Assembly: GCA_964547995.1 (NCBI GenBank)
Contig: CAZJRB010000021.1
Coordinates: 6,982-70,981, forward strand
Source of the DNA: CAZJRB01 sp964547995
Lineage (GTDB): Bacteria; Planctomycetota; Planctomycetia; Pirellulales; Thermoguttaceae
Length of the DNA: 64,000 nucleotides
Reading direction: 5' to 3'
Shown here: piece after piece, positions 8,938-18,765 of the stretch
Numbering within the stretch: the stretch's first letter is position 1
How the letters are laid out: the number at the start of each line of letters is the position of its first letter
The notes under the pieces: generated by a model
The model's input: only the letters and a program-made list of their open reading frames with translations
Told to the model about the DNA's origin: nothing
Databases searched by the model: none
Translations under genes and position numbers: made by a program

Positions 8938-11900
8938 ATGAGATCGTCTCGATACCCCTTTGCTTTGGCGTTTCTGTTGTTGCTGGGCCTGTCAATTCCC
9001 GCACCGGCGGCCGAGGAAGCTGCTGCAAAGGAGGAAGCCGCCGGTGACAAATCGGTGGCCGCTGAGCCGCTGGTCGATGCGAAAATTCGCCGGGCGATGC
9101 AGGACCGCGACTACCCGGCCGCGATCAAGGCCATCGATCAAGCCGCCAAGGCCAAGGACGCCCCGAAGGATTACCTCGCGTATCTGAAGGGCCGGGCGCT
9201 GTATTTCCAAAAGCAGTACGACGAGGCCGTCAAGCAGTTCGACCGGATGCAGAAGGAATTCCCCGAAAGCCGCTGGGCACGCCGGGCACGCTTTGCCAAG
9301 GCGGTCGCTCTGGCACGCAAGGGCGACTTCCGCGCGGCCGAGTTGATCTACCGCGCCGAAGCCGAATACCTCCTCTCGGCCGACCGCAAGCAGGAGCTGG
9401 CCGACATCTACCTGGAGTTCGCCGACGCCTACTTCAAGCCGCCAAAAGAAGAACAGAAACCTGATTACGCCAAGGCACGCGAGTTCTACAAGAAGGCCTT
9501 GGAGGTCGGCCCGAAACCCGAGAAGCAAGTCGAGATCGAGTTGCTCGTTGCCCAGTGCCACCAGAACCTCAACGACGACGGCGCCGCGGTCAAGCTCTAT
9601 CAGAAGTTCATCGAGGACCATCCGGACAGCCTGCTGGACATCGAGGCCCGCTACCGGCTTGGCGAGTGCTTCTTGAAGCAGGGCAACCAGGTCGAGGCCC
9701 GTCGGGCGTGGGAGGACCTGTTGGCGAAGCACGAAGACTCGCCCTCGGAGCGGATTGCCGAAGCAATGTTCAACCTTTCGCGGACGTGGCGCATCCCCAG
9801 CCCGGCAAACGACGAGGAGCTGAACCTCGGCACCGCCGCGCTGGAAAGATTTCTCAAGCGGTTCCCCGGGCACAAGCTGGCCGCCGGGGCCCACCTCGAC
9901 ATCGCCCGGAGCGACATGCACCGCGGGCGTTACGACGACGCGGTCGCCGCACTTAAGCAGTTCCTCGGCGACGAGCGTTATAAGGAGTGCGAGGAGATCG
10001 CCGAGGGGCGCAATCTGCTGGGCCACTGCTACCGGTTCCAGAAGAAGTACGCCGAGGCCCTGGCCGCGTGGCAGGAGTTCCTCGCAAAACACCCGGCCGA
10101 CAAGGCATGGAGCGCCGTGCAGCGCGAGATCATCAACACCGAATTCCTGATGGGCAAAGAGCAGTTCGACGCCGAAAAGTACGACGCCGCCCGCGAACAG
10201 TGGTCCACATTTCTCACAAAATACCCGCTCGACGGCCGCAATCCGAGCATCCTATTCCTCTTCGGCGAGATGAACCGCCGGCAGGAGAAATGGGAGGCCG
10301 CCATCGCCGATTGGCGCCGGGTGGTCTCGAAGTACCCGAAGACCAACCCCGCCTCCCAGGCCCAGTTCGCCATCGCCGAAGTCCTCGAAACGAAGCTCGA
10401 CAAGCTGGAAGAGGCCCTGGAAGAGTACAAGAAGGTGACGTGGGGGAACCGCGCCGGCGTCGCGCGGCAGGCCATCGCCCGGCTGACGGCCAAGCAGTTG
10501 ACCATCGTCACCGAGCGGATCTTCCGCAGCGACGAGGCCCCGAAAATCAAGGCCACCACGCGGAACATCGAGTCGCTCACCTTCCGGGCGTACAAGGTCG
10601 ACATGGAGACCTACTTCCGCAAGATGCACCTCGCCCGGGGCGTCGAGGGGCTCGACATCGCGCTGATCGACCCCGACCGGACGTTCGAGTTCAAGATTCC
10701 CAAGTACGCGAAGTACCAGCAATTCGAGAACGAGATCGAGGTGTCGCTGCCCAAGGACGCCACCGCGGGCGTGATGGCCGTCACGGTAAGCAGCGAGAAG
10801 CTCGAAGCCACGACGATGGTGATCCAGAGCGATCTCGACGTGATTGTGAAAAGCTCGCGTGACGAGGTCTTCGTGTTGGCCGAGAACATGCGGACCGGCA
10901 AGCCGTGGCCCGGCGTGCGGCTGTTGATCTCCGACGCCAAGAGCGTCTTCGCCGAGGGCACAACCGGCGACGACGGCGTGTTCCAGCACGGATACGAGGA
11001 ACTCAAGGACGCGGGCGACGTGCGGGTGTTCGCCATCGCCGACGGCAGCATCGCCTCGAACGTCATCCCGCTTCAGGGCGTCGGCGTCGCCCAGGGGCTG
11101 ACCGACCGCGGCTACATCTACACCGACCGCCCGGCCTACCGCGCCGGGCAGATCGTCCACGTCCGCGGCTGCCTGCGCCACGTGCCCGGCGGCGACATGT
11201 CGCCCGTGCCGGCGGCGATGCGCCGGCTCAACCACTCCGAGGACCTTGTGCTGGGCGGCATTCTGCCGAAGAAAGTCGTCGATGCACTGCGTTCGCCCAC
11301 ACAACTGGAATTCATCGAAACACCGCTGAGCGACGTGGCGGCGTACCTCGACGATTTCCACGACATTAGGGTTCGATTGGACGAAAATGCCCTGAAAGAG
11401 AAAGAAGGCGGCTCGGACGTGGCGATAACCACAGATCTGAAGGGCCTGTCGCTTCGATCCGCTCTGCGGCTCACGCTGCGCCAGCTCGGCCTGTGCTACG
11501 TGATCGACGGCGAGGGGTTACTGATCACGACGCCCGAGGCGGTCGGTAGCCGATACTCCCCGGTCGAGGTGACCATAAGCGACGCCGCAAAGATAAAAAT
11601 TGCCAAAGCGCTGCGATCTCCCACCCAGTTGGAATTCATCGAAACGCCGCTTTGCGACTTCGTCGATTACCTGAAGGACTACCACGATATCGAGATTCAA
11701 ATAGACGAGAAGGCCTTGAAGGCCAAGCGGCTCGACCATCACGCTATGATTACGAAGCACCTCAAGGGCATATCGCTCCAGTCGGCATTGGCGTTGGCGC
11801 TCCGCGACTTGGGGCTGTGCCACGTGTTTCGGAACGAGGTGCTGCTGATCACCACGCCCGAGGCCGCCGGCGGGCGCTGGGTCCCGGTCCGTTCAACTGC

Positions 11901-14900
11901 CGGTGAGGGTGCCGCCAAGAAGAATATCGAAGAGGCCCTGAAATCCTCCACCCAGATGGAGTTCATCGAGACGCCGCTTTGCGATGTCCTCTGGTACTTG
12001 GAGGACTACCACGATATCGAGATTCAACTCGACCAGGTCGAGTTGAAGCGGATCAAGGCCGACAGCGATGCGTCGATCACCGTCGACATCAAGAAGATCC
12101 CCTTGCAGTCCGCTCTGCAGCAGGTCTTGAAGCCGCTGGGATTGTGCGCCGTCGTGAGCAACGAGGTGCTGCTGGTCACCACCCCGGAAGCCAAGCTCTT
12201 CGTTCCGGTGGATGATCCGACCGACGATTTCTACGCACCTTCGGGGCGTGGCTCTCGCCCGGCCAATCGACGGCCAGTCCCTGCTGCTGTGGATCCGTTC
12301 GCCGAACCTGCGCCGGACGAAGCGGACCCGTTTGGCGATCCCGAAGCCCCTGCGCCGCCGGCGGACGATCCGTTTAGCGATACGCGGATTTCCCGCGGCG
12401 ACCTGCGCTGTGCTGGGCCCGGTCCCGGCGGCAACGGGCAGCCGGCCTCCGACACCTACACGATCCAAGAGGGCAAGAAGTACACGCTCGAAGTGTTCGA
12501 CAGCCGCAGCCGTTTGATCCGGCAGGACGAAGTGAAGCTCAACGAGTTCGGCACGTTCCACGCCCATTTCATCCTGCCGCCGACCAGCCCGCAAGGGACG
12601 TACCGCGTGGTGGTCCGCGACAACGACAAGCAGACCTACCAGGGTACGTTCCTTGTGCAGGAGTACAAGCTCGAACCGGTGCGGCTAACGGTCGACACGC
12701 CGCGGCGGGTCTACTACCGCGGCCAGCAGATCGAGGGCACGATCAAGGCCGCGTTCTACTACGGGGCGCCGCTGGCCGGGCGCGAAATCCGCTACCAGCT
12801 CGCAGGCGAGCGCGTCGAAACGGCCAAGACCGACGCGAAGGGAGAGGTCCGGTTCAAACTGCCGACCCGGCGCTTCCGCGAAAGCCAGGTCCTGCGGATG
12901 ACCGTGACGCTGCCCGAGCGGAACCTGCAGAAAGCGATCAATTTCGTCCTGGCCGTCCAGGGATTCTCGATCCACCTGAAGACGGTTCGGCCGGTCTACG
13001 TCGCCGGCGAGACCTTCGAGACGACCCTCACGGCCAACGACGCCGAGGGCAAGCCGGTCGCTCGGGACTTGACGCTGAAAGTCCTCGAAGTGACCGTCAC
13101 CGACGGCAAGGTCGGCGAGCGGCTCGTCGAGGAACACAAGCTTGCAACCGACGAGAAGGAGGGCACCGCCCGGCAGACGCTCAAGCTCGACAAGGGCGGC
13201 CGCTACGTGCTCCGGGCGGAAGGGACCGACCGGTTCGACAACCCCGTCTCTGGGCAGCACTATGTGCAAATCTCCGACGAAGACGACGAAGTGCGGCTTA
13301 GGATCCTTGCCGATCGCCACACGTTTAAGGCCGGCGACACGGCCGACGTGACGCTCCACTGGCGCGAGAAGCCTGCGCTGGCGCTGGTCACCTTCCAGGG
13401 TGCGCGAATCCTCGACTACAAGCTGGTCGAGCTAAAGAAAGGGGCGAACAAGCTGTCAATCCCGATGACCGCCCGGCTGGCCCCGAATTTCGAGCTGGCC
13501 GTGGCCGTAATGATCGATCCCCGCCCCGCGAAGAAAGCGAAGGACGCGAAGGCGAAGGACGAGGAAACGAAACCACCGCGGCGGTTCCATGAGGCTTCCA
13601 GCCCATTTATGGTTCAGCGGAAACTGGACGTGAAGATCGCCACCAAGCGAAAGGGCAAAGCGAAGGGCCCAGTGCGCCCCGGCGAGCCACTCGAAGTCAC
13701 CGTGACGACGACCGATACGCAGGGCAAGCCGGTCGCCGCCGAGTTGAGTCTCGCCATGGTCGAGCAGGCATTGTTGGACCGGTTCCGGTCGCAGTTGCCG
13801 ACGATCCAGGCGTTCTTCCGCGGCCAGCTTCGCCGGTCGGCAGTTCGAACCACGTCGAGCATCACCTTCGCCTATCGGCCGGCGACCCGGGCGATCGATC
13901 CCGAGCTGCTGGCCGAAGAGGATCGGGAGGAGATCGCCCGGGAAGAGCAATCCAGCCGTCGCAGGGTGTTGGCACACCGATTTTCCGTTCGAGGTGGCGG
14001 CCAGGCGCTATCCAGTTCGACTCCGGCACCACCCGCCGGAGCCGATCCGTTTGGCGGCGGTGGTGCATTTACCGAGGCCTTTGGCCAGAACGAGAATGTG
14101 GTCCGGCAGGTGATCCAGACGCAGGTACACAACTCCGTCAACAAAGCCCGCCAGCAGATGGAAAGCGATCCCGAGGGCGCGAAGCAGAACCTGACACTCA
14201 CGCTGGAAATGGTCCGCCAGACCCCGGATCTGCCCCCCGAAGTCCGCGGCACATTGGGCAACCTGATCGAAGGTCATTTGCGGGCCGCCTCTCGAAGGCA
14301 GGTGGAGGTCGAGCAACGCCGTCACCGGCGGCAAGAGAATCTTGCCATGGCCGGAGAGCGGATGCTCGTCTATGAGAACCCCGAACTAATAGAGTCGACC
14401 ATTGAACCGACTACTTGGGACAACGTCGGCTACGCGGGCGGCATCGCCGGCTTTAACACCAACCTGAGCCTGGTCGTCAACCAGACCAGAGGCGGTGGCA
14501 CGATGGCGAACCAGAGCCTTGCCGCGTTGGACAGCAACGGTACGATGCGAGGCATTGTGCTGGCAACCGATGGAGTGGCAAATCAAGAAGAAGCCGTCCG
14601 GTTGGCCGCCGAGTTGACGCGAGCCGGGACGGTGCTGATGCCCGGCGTGTTGCTTCGGGAGACCGGCTACTGGAACCCGTCGATTGTCACCGGCAAGGAC
14701 GGCAAGGCGACTGTTACGATTACCGTGCCCGAGCGGTCGACCGCGTGGAAACTGCTGGCCAAGGGCATCACGACCGAGACGCTCGCCGGCGAGGCCGACG
14801 ATGAGCTTGTGGTCAAGAAGGACCTGTTCGGCCAGTTGAAGCTGCCGTTGGCGTTGACCGACGGCGATACGGCCCAGGTGGCCGCGTCGGTCCACAACGA

Positions 14901-17900
14901 CGCGATCGCGGCCGGGCAGATCGACGTGACGCTCAAGACGACCATCGGCGGGAAGACCGTCGAGGAGAAGAAAAAGATCGACGTGAAGGAGAAGGGGATT
15001 CGCGAGATCGTCTTCCCCGTCGAGTTGAAGCTGCCCGAGCGAAAGAAAGACGACAAGACGTCGGCGGAAGAGCAGAACGTTCTCTTTGAGTTGACGGTTT
15101 CCGCAGCGGATAAGAAAGACGTCATCCGGCGGGCGATCCCCTTGAAGCCGTATGGTATGCCCGTCTTCGCCACCGCCAGCGGCACGGCCGACGCCGACAC
15201 GACCGCCTGGGTCGAGCCGCCCAAGGAGATGGCTATCGAGCGGCCGAGCCTCGAAATCCTGGTCGGCCCGACGGTCGAGCGGAGCCTGCTGGACATCGTG
15301 CTAGGGGCGGCACCGCTTTGCCAGATCGAATGTTGCCGGATCAGCTCCGGCCTGGAAACGGCCACGAGCGACCTGATGGCCGCGTTGGCGTTGCAGAAGC
15401 TCATCGGCGGTACCAGGGCGGCCGGTGGACCGGAGACCCAGGCGCTCGATGGGCGAATCCGCTCGTCGATCGGGCTTCTCGTCTCGTCGCAGAACGACGA
15501 CGGCGGGTGGAGCTGGAGCGGATACGGCGGCGGCAGCCGGCGGTTCTCCTCCGCCAGGGCCGTCTGGGCGCTCGCCTTGGCAAAGAACGCCGGATACGAC
15601 GTCCCGCAGCAGACCCACGACAAGGCACTCGCCTTTGTGCAAAAGCAGCTTACCGCCACGGCCAACAACGACCACGAGGCGGTCGCGATCCTGTTGCACG
15701 CCCTGTCGGTCGCCGGCCGCGGCGATTTCGCGGTGGCCAATCGGCTGTATCGCAACCGGCCCTCGCTGTCGGCCGGGGCATTGGCCCATCTGGCGCTGGC
15801 GTTTGCGGCGATGGACCGCGATGCCACGGCCGCCGAACTGCTCAAAGTGCTTGCCCAGCGTGACCTCGACAGCCCGGCCTCGGCGAGACACACGCCGCAG
15901 GCATCGCTACCGTGGAGCCATTCGCCGGTCGAGTTGCGGGCACTCTACGCGCTGGCCTTGCAGGAGGCCGTACCGGAGTCGCCAAAGACGAAGCCCCTGG
16001 TCGATTGGCTCATGGCCCACCGCACGGGCAATCGGTTCTCGCCCGACAAGGCGACCGGCCCGGCCGCGATGGCGTTGTGCCGTTGGTTTGCCAAGAGCCG
16101 CTTCGAGGGCGAAAAGTACAAGCTGGCCGTCTTCGTCAACAACGTCCGGGCGAAGGTTCTCGACGTGGACCCGGCCGCCGGAACGCAGACGATCGAGGTG
16201 CCGGCAAAGCTGCTGGCCAAGGGTAAGCAGCGGATCAACTTCCAGATCACCGGCCGGGGGCGCTACGCGTTTCAGTGCCTTTTGGGCGGGTTCGTGCCGG
16301 CCGAGAAGCTCAAGAGCACGGTAAACGACTGGACGTTGCGGCGGACTTACGAGCCGGCCCCGTTGGAGGTCGACGGCCGCGAGATCCCGCGCGGGTTCGG
16401 TATCCTGCGGGGGAGCTACTCGACGTTCCGCAATCCGCTGACGCAACTGCCGGTCGGGCGGCGCGGGCTGGTCGAGCTGTACGGCCATCGCCAGAACGTC
16501 TCGTCGAACACGCCCGAGTCGCAGTTGGAGTACCTCGTGGTGACCGAGCCGATCCCCAGCGGTGCGACGGTGATCGAGCAGTCGGTCAAGGGGCCGTTCG
16601 AGCGGTTCGAGATTTCGCCCGGCGCGATCACGTTCTACATCGGCCCGCGGCGCTCGATCGGGACGATCCGCTACGAGTTGTTCGGGTACCTTCCGGGCAA
16701 GTACCGCGCCGGCCCGACGGTGGTGCGCAACGCCCATCGCCCGGAGCAACTGGTTGTGGCCACGGCGAAGACGCTCGACGTGCTGCCGCAGGGAGAGAAG
16801 AGCGCGGACAAGTACCGGCTCACGCCGCAGGAGCTTTTCGAGTTGGGCAAGCACTACTTCAAGAAGAAGGACTGGAAGCAGGCCGAGCGTCACCTGGCCG
16901 AACTGCTGGTCAAATGGAACCTCGACCCGGGGCCGTACAAGGAGACGGTCCGGATATTGTTGGACGCCCATCTCGAGACCGGCCCGGCGGCGAAGATCGT
17001 CCACTACTTCGAGATTATCAAGGAGAAGTGGCCCGCCGAGAGCATCCCGTTCGACAAGATCGTCAAAGTGGCCGCCGCCTACCACGAGATGGGCGAGTAT
17101 GAGCGGAGCTACCTGGTCTTCCGGGCGACGGTCGAGGGGAGCTTCATGCGGGAAAGCGGCGTGGCCGGGTTCCTCGAATCGCAGGGCGAGTTTACCCGGA
17201 GCGTCGACGTGATGGGCCGGCTGCTGCGGGAGTATCCGCCCGAAGGGTACGTGGCCGCGGCCGCGTATGCCTTGGCCCAGCGAGTCTATGCGAAGGCACC
17301 TGAAGCCGCTGACGATGAAAAGCTCCGCGAGCAGAAGATCAATCGGATCGACCTGATTCGCCGGGCGTGGTGCATGCTCGAGGATTTCCTGACGGCCTAT
17401 CCCGACGACCCGGCCGCCGACCAGGGGGCCTTCGCCGCGGCCAACGCCCTGTTGGACATGGAGGCGTACAAGGACGCCATTGCCGCATGCACCGCGTACG
17501 CGAAGCGGTATCCGAAAAGCGATCTGGTAACCGGCTACTGGTACATCGTCGGCTATTGCCACTTCGCCCTGAAGCAGCACAAGGCGGCGCTGGCCATGTG
17601 CCGCAAGGTAGCCGATGCGAAGCGGATCGACCCGAAAACCGGCCGCGAGACCGAAAGCCCGAACAAGTGGCGGGCGATCTACATCCTCGGTCAGATCTAC
17701 CACAGCCTGGGCGACGCGGTGGATGCAATCCGCGAGTATCAGCTCGTCGAGGACCGCTTCCCCGACGCGAAGCAGTCGATCGCCTATTTCGAGCGCAAGG
17801 CCATCTCGCTGCCGGAGGTAACCACCGTGAAGCCGGGCGAGAAGGTCGAGGCCGAGCTGAAATTCCGCAACGTCGCCGCCTGCGACACGAAGGTCTATCG

Positions 17901-18648
17901 CATCGACCTGATGAAGTTCAGCCTGATGAAGCGGAACCTCGGCGGGATCACGAAGATCAACCTTGCGGGGATCCGGCCGTTTCACGAGACAACGGTCAAG
18001 CTGGGCGACGGCCGTGATTACCGCGACCGGACGCACAAGCTTGCCCTGCCGATCGAGAAGGAAGGGGCCTACCTGGTCGTCTGCCGCGGCGACGAGCTGC
18101 ACGCCAGCGGGCTGGTGCTGCTGACGCCGCTGGGGGTCGAGGTCCAGGAGAACGTCACTTCCGGCCGCGTGCGAACGACCGTCAAGGACGTCACCAAGGA
18201 CCGTTATCTCGACGGAGTCGACGTGAAGGTGATCGGCAGCCGCAACCGAAAGTTCACCTCCGGCGAGAGCGATCTGCGAGGCGTGTTCGTGGCCGACGCA
18301 ATCGAGGGCACGGCAACGGTGATTGCCCGGGCGGACGACGCGCGATACGCGTTTTTCCGGGGTAAGAAGGATCTGTTGCCGCAGAAGGCCCGACCCCGCG
18401 CAAAACCGGCAGCGACGAAACCGGCGGCACCGGCGGCACCGGCGGCACCGGCGGCGGCCGACGACCCGTTTGCGGCCCCCGCGGGTGCAGATCCGTTTGG
18501 CGGCGGCGCACCCGCAGCCGAGGGCAGGAACGATCTCTTGGAAGGAGTCAAAGGTTACATCAAGCAGCAGCAGGCCGAGCAGGCCGAGCAGCTCGACATG
18601 ATGTACGAGAGCGACCAGCAGGGTGTCGAGGCGCAGAAGGCGTTTTGA
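8938..18648 (+). CDS. giant secreted TPR / alpha-2-macroglobulin-family protein with STN-like repeats
   Basis: 3236 residues from the ATG at 8938, where a typical signal peptide begins (YPFALAFLLLLGLSIPAPAA). Order: TPR-like repeats (about 35-510); MG-type beta domains, including GYIYTDRPAYRAGQIVHVRG (about 724); three tandem STN-like repeats of about 100 residues (779-1085), each with S-x-T-Q-(L/M)-E-F-I-E-T-P-L and ending LL(I/V)TTPEA; a Pro/Asp linker with DPF motifs; more MG domains; an alpha-2-macroglobulin core (W-N-P-S-I-V near 1911); a helical thioester-like domain (about 2120-2390); a second TPR block (about 2625-2955); and a final beta domain with a DPF-rich tail. The thioester motif G-C-x-E-Q is absent: the site reads APLCQIECC. 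Bacterial relatives trap or bind proteases in the periplasm; without the thioester, binding would be non-covalent. The TPRs suggest scaffolding. Confidence 0.85.
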   Translation: MRSSRYPFALAFLLLLGLSIPAPAAEEAAAKEEAAGDKSVAAEPLVDAKIRRAMQDRDYPAAIKAIDQAAKAKDAPKDYLAYLKGRALYFQKQYDEAVKQFDRMQKEFPESRWARRARFAKAVALARKGDFRAAELIYRAEAEYLLSADRKQELADIYLEFADAYFKPPKEEQKPDYAKAREFYKKALEVGPKPEKQVEIELLVAQCHQNLNDDGAAVKLYQKFIEDHPDSLLDIEARYRLGECFLKQGNQVEARRAWEDLLAKHEDSPSERIAEAMFNLSRTWRIPSPANDEELNLGTAALERFLKRFPGHKLAAGAHLDIARSDMHRGRYDDAVAALKQFLGDERYKECEEIAEGRNLLGHCYRFQKKYAEALAAWQEFLAKHPADKAWSAVQREIINTEFLMGKEQFDAEKYDAAREQWSTFLTKYPLDGRNPSILFLFGEMNRRQEKWEAAIADWRRVVSKYPKTNPASQAQFAIAEVLETKLDKLEEALEEYKKVTWGNRAGVARQAIARLTAKQLTIVTERIFRSDEAPKIKATTRNIESLTFRAYKVDMETYFRKMHLARGVEGLDIALIDPDRTFEFKIPKYAKYQQFENEIEVSLPKDATAGVMAVTVSSEKLEATTMVIQSDLDVIVKSSRDEVFVLAENMRTGKPWPGVRLLISDAKSVFAEGTTGDDGVFQHGYEELKDAGDVRVFAIADGSIASNVIPLQGVGVAQGLTDRGYIYTDRPAYRAGQIVHVRGCLRHVPGGDMSPVPAAMRRLNHSEDLVLGGILPKKVVDALRSPTQLEFIETPLSDVAAYLDDFHDIRVRLDENALKEKEGGSDVAITTDLKGLSLRSALRLTLRQLGLCYVIDGEGLLITTPEAVGSRYSPVEVTISDAAKIKIAKALRSPTQLEFIETPLCDFVDYLKDYHDIEIQIDEKALKAKRLDHHAMITKHLKGISLQSALALALRDLGLCHVFRNEVLLITTPEAAGGRWVPVRSTAGEGAAKKNIEEALKSSTQMEFIETPLCDVLWYLEDYHDIEIQLDQVELKRIKADSDASITVDIKKIPLQSALQQVLKPLGLCAVVSNEVLLVTTPEAKLFVPVDDPTDDFYAPSGRGSRPANRRPVPAAVDPFAEPAPDEADPFGDPEAPAPPADDPFSDTRISRGDLRCAGPGPGGNGQPASDTYTIQEGKKYTLEVFDSRSRLIRQDEVKLNEFGTFHAHFILPPTSPQGTYRVVVRDNDKQTYQGTFLVQEYKLEPVRLTVDTPRRVYYRGQQIEGTIKAAFYYGAPLAGREIRYQLAGERVETAKTDAKGEVRFKLPTRRFRESQVLRMTVTLPERNLQKAINFVLAVQGFSIHLKTVRPVYVAGETFETTLTANDAEGKPVARDLTLKVLEVTVTDGKVGERLVEEHKLATDEKEGTARQTLKLDKGGRYVLRAEGTDRFDNPVSGQHYVQISDEDDEVRLRILADRHTFKAGDTADVTLHWREKPALALVTFQGARILDYKLVELKKGANKLSIPMTARLAPNFELAVAVMIDPRPAKKAKDAKAKDEETKPPRRFHEASSPFMVQRKLDVKIATKRKGKAKGPVRPGEPLEVTVTTTDTQGKPVAAELSLAMVEQALLDRFRSQLPTIQAFFRGQLRRSAVRTTSSITFAYRPATRAIDPELLAEEDREEIAREEQSSRRRVLAHRFSVRGGGQALSSSTPAPPAGADPFGGGGAFTEAFGQNENVVRQVIQTQVHNSVNKARQQMESDPEGAKQNLTLTLEMVRQTPDLPPEVRGTLGNLIEGHLRAASRRQVEVEQRRHRRQENLAMAGERMLVYENPELIESTIEPTTWDNVGYAGGIAGFNTNLSLVVNQTRGGGTMANQSLAALDSNGTMRGIVLATDGVANQEEAVRLAAELTRAGTVLMPGVLLRETGYWNPSIVTGKDGKATVTITVPERSTAWKLLAKGITTETLAGEADDELVVKKDLFGQLKLPLALTDGDTAQVAASVHNDAIAAGQIDVTLKTTIGGKTVEEKKKIDVKEKGIREIVFPVELKLPERKKDDKTSAEEQNVLFELTVSAADKKDVIRRAIPLKPYGMPVFATASGTADADTTAWVEPPKEMAIERPSLEILVGPTVERSLLDIVLGAAPLCQIECCRISSGLETATSDLMAALALQKLIGGTRAAGGPETQALDGRIRSSIGLLVSSQNDDGGWSWSGYGGGSRRFSSARAVWALALAKNAGYDVPQQTHDKALAFVQKQLTATANNDHEAVAILLHALSVAGRGDFAVANRLYRNRPSLSAGALAHLALAFAAMDRDATAAELLKVLAQRDLDSPASARHTPQASLPWSHSPVELRALYALALQEAVPESPKTKPLVDWLMAHRTGNRFSPDKATGPAAMALCRWFAKSRFEGEKYKLAVFVNNVRAKVLDVDPAAGTQTIEVPAKLLAKGKQRINFQITGRGRYAFQCLLGGFVPAEKLKSTVNDWTLRRTYEPAPLEVDGREIPRGFGILRGSYSTFRNPLTQLPVGRRGLVELYGHRQNVSSNTPESQLEYLVVTEPIPSGATVIEQSVKGPFERFEISPGAITFYIGPRRSIGTIRYELFGYLPGKYRAGPTVVRNAHRPEQLVVATAKTLDVLPQGEKSADKYRLTPQELFELGKHYFKKKDWKQAERHLAELLVKWNLDPGPYKETVRILLDAHLETGPAAKIVHYFEIIKEKWPAESIPFDKIVKVAAAYHEMGEYERSYLVFRATVEGSFMRESGVAGFLESQGEFTRSVDVMGRLLREYPPEGYVAAAAYALAQRVYAKAPEAADDEKLREQKINRIDLIRRAWCMLEDFLTAYPDDPAADQGAFAAANALLDMEAYKDAIAACTAYAKRYPKSDLVTGYWYIVGYCHFALKQHKAALAMCRKVADAKRIDPKTGRETESPNKWRAIYILGQIYHSLGDAVDAIREYQLVEDRFPDAKQSIAYFERKAISLPEVTTVKPGEKVEAELKFRNVAACDTKVYRIDLMKFSLMKRNLGGITKINLAGIRPFHETTVKLGDGRDYRDRTHKLALPIEKEGAYLVVCRGDELHASGLVLLTPLGVEVQENVTSGRVRTTVKDVTKDRYLDGVDVKVIGSRNRKFTSGESDLRGVFVADAIEGTATVIARADDARYAFFRGKKDLLPQKARPRAKPAATKPAAPAAPAAPAAADDPFAAPAGADPFGGGAPAAEGRNDLLEGVKGYIKQQQAEQAEQLDMMYESDQQGVEAQKAF
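11275..12192 (+). repeat. three tandem STN-like coding repeats inside the alpha-2-macroglobulin gene
   Basis: Three consecutive units of about 310-330 bases begin near 11275, 11608 and 11926. Each encodes ALRSPTQLEFIETPL or a close variant, then a Y-(L)-x-D-(F/Y)-H-D-I segment, S-(L)-x-S-A-L, and LLITTPEA or LLVTTPEA. The pattern, a short beta-alpha domain with H-D-I and a hydrophobic S-A-L helix, resembles secretin/TonB short N-terminal (STN) domains. The second and third units are closest to each other. They interrupt the MG-domain series, so they look like an insertion followed by duplication. Confidence 0.75.
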
Positions 18649-18705
18649 GTGAGTACTGAGTACCGAGTACCGAGTACTGAGTGTTGAGTGCTGAGTAAAT
18701 GAATA
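18649..18705. repeat. GAGTACT-type stuttering repeat
   Basis: Immediately after the giant gene's stop, seven- to eight-base units of the form TGAGTAC(C/T) repeat about six times with drift (GAGTGAGTACTGAGTACC and so on, ending TGAGTGCTGAGT). Such degenerate stutters are common between planctomycete genes. No function is evident. Confidence 0.6.
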
Positions 18706-18713
18706 GAAAAGCT

Positions 18714-18735
18714 CCAGCACTGCGTGCCGGGGTTC
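18714..18735. repeat. partial copy of GGCACGCAGTGCC palindrome
   Basis: The segment reads CCAGCACTGCGTGCCGGGGT plus TC. Its reverse complement shares the core of the perfect hairpin at 36087-36107 and the adjacent GAACCC. It lies between the giant gene and the nitrilase-family gene and appears to be a decayed member of the same repeat family. Confidence 0.45.
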
Positions 18736-18765
18736 TGTCTCGACAATACCAGCGAGATTACATGT

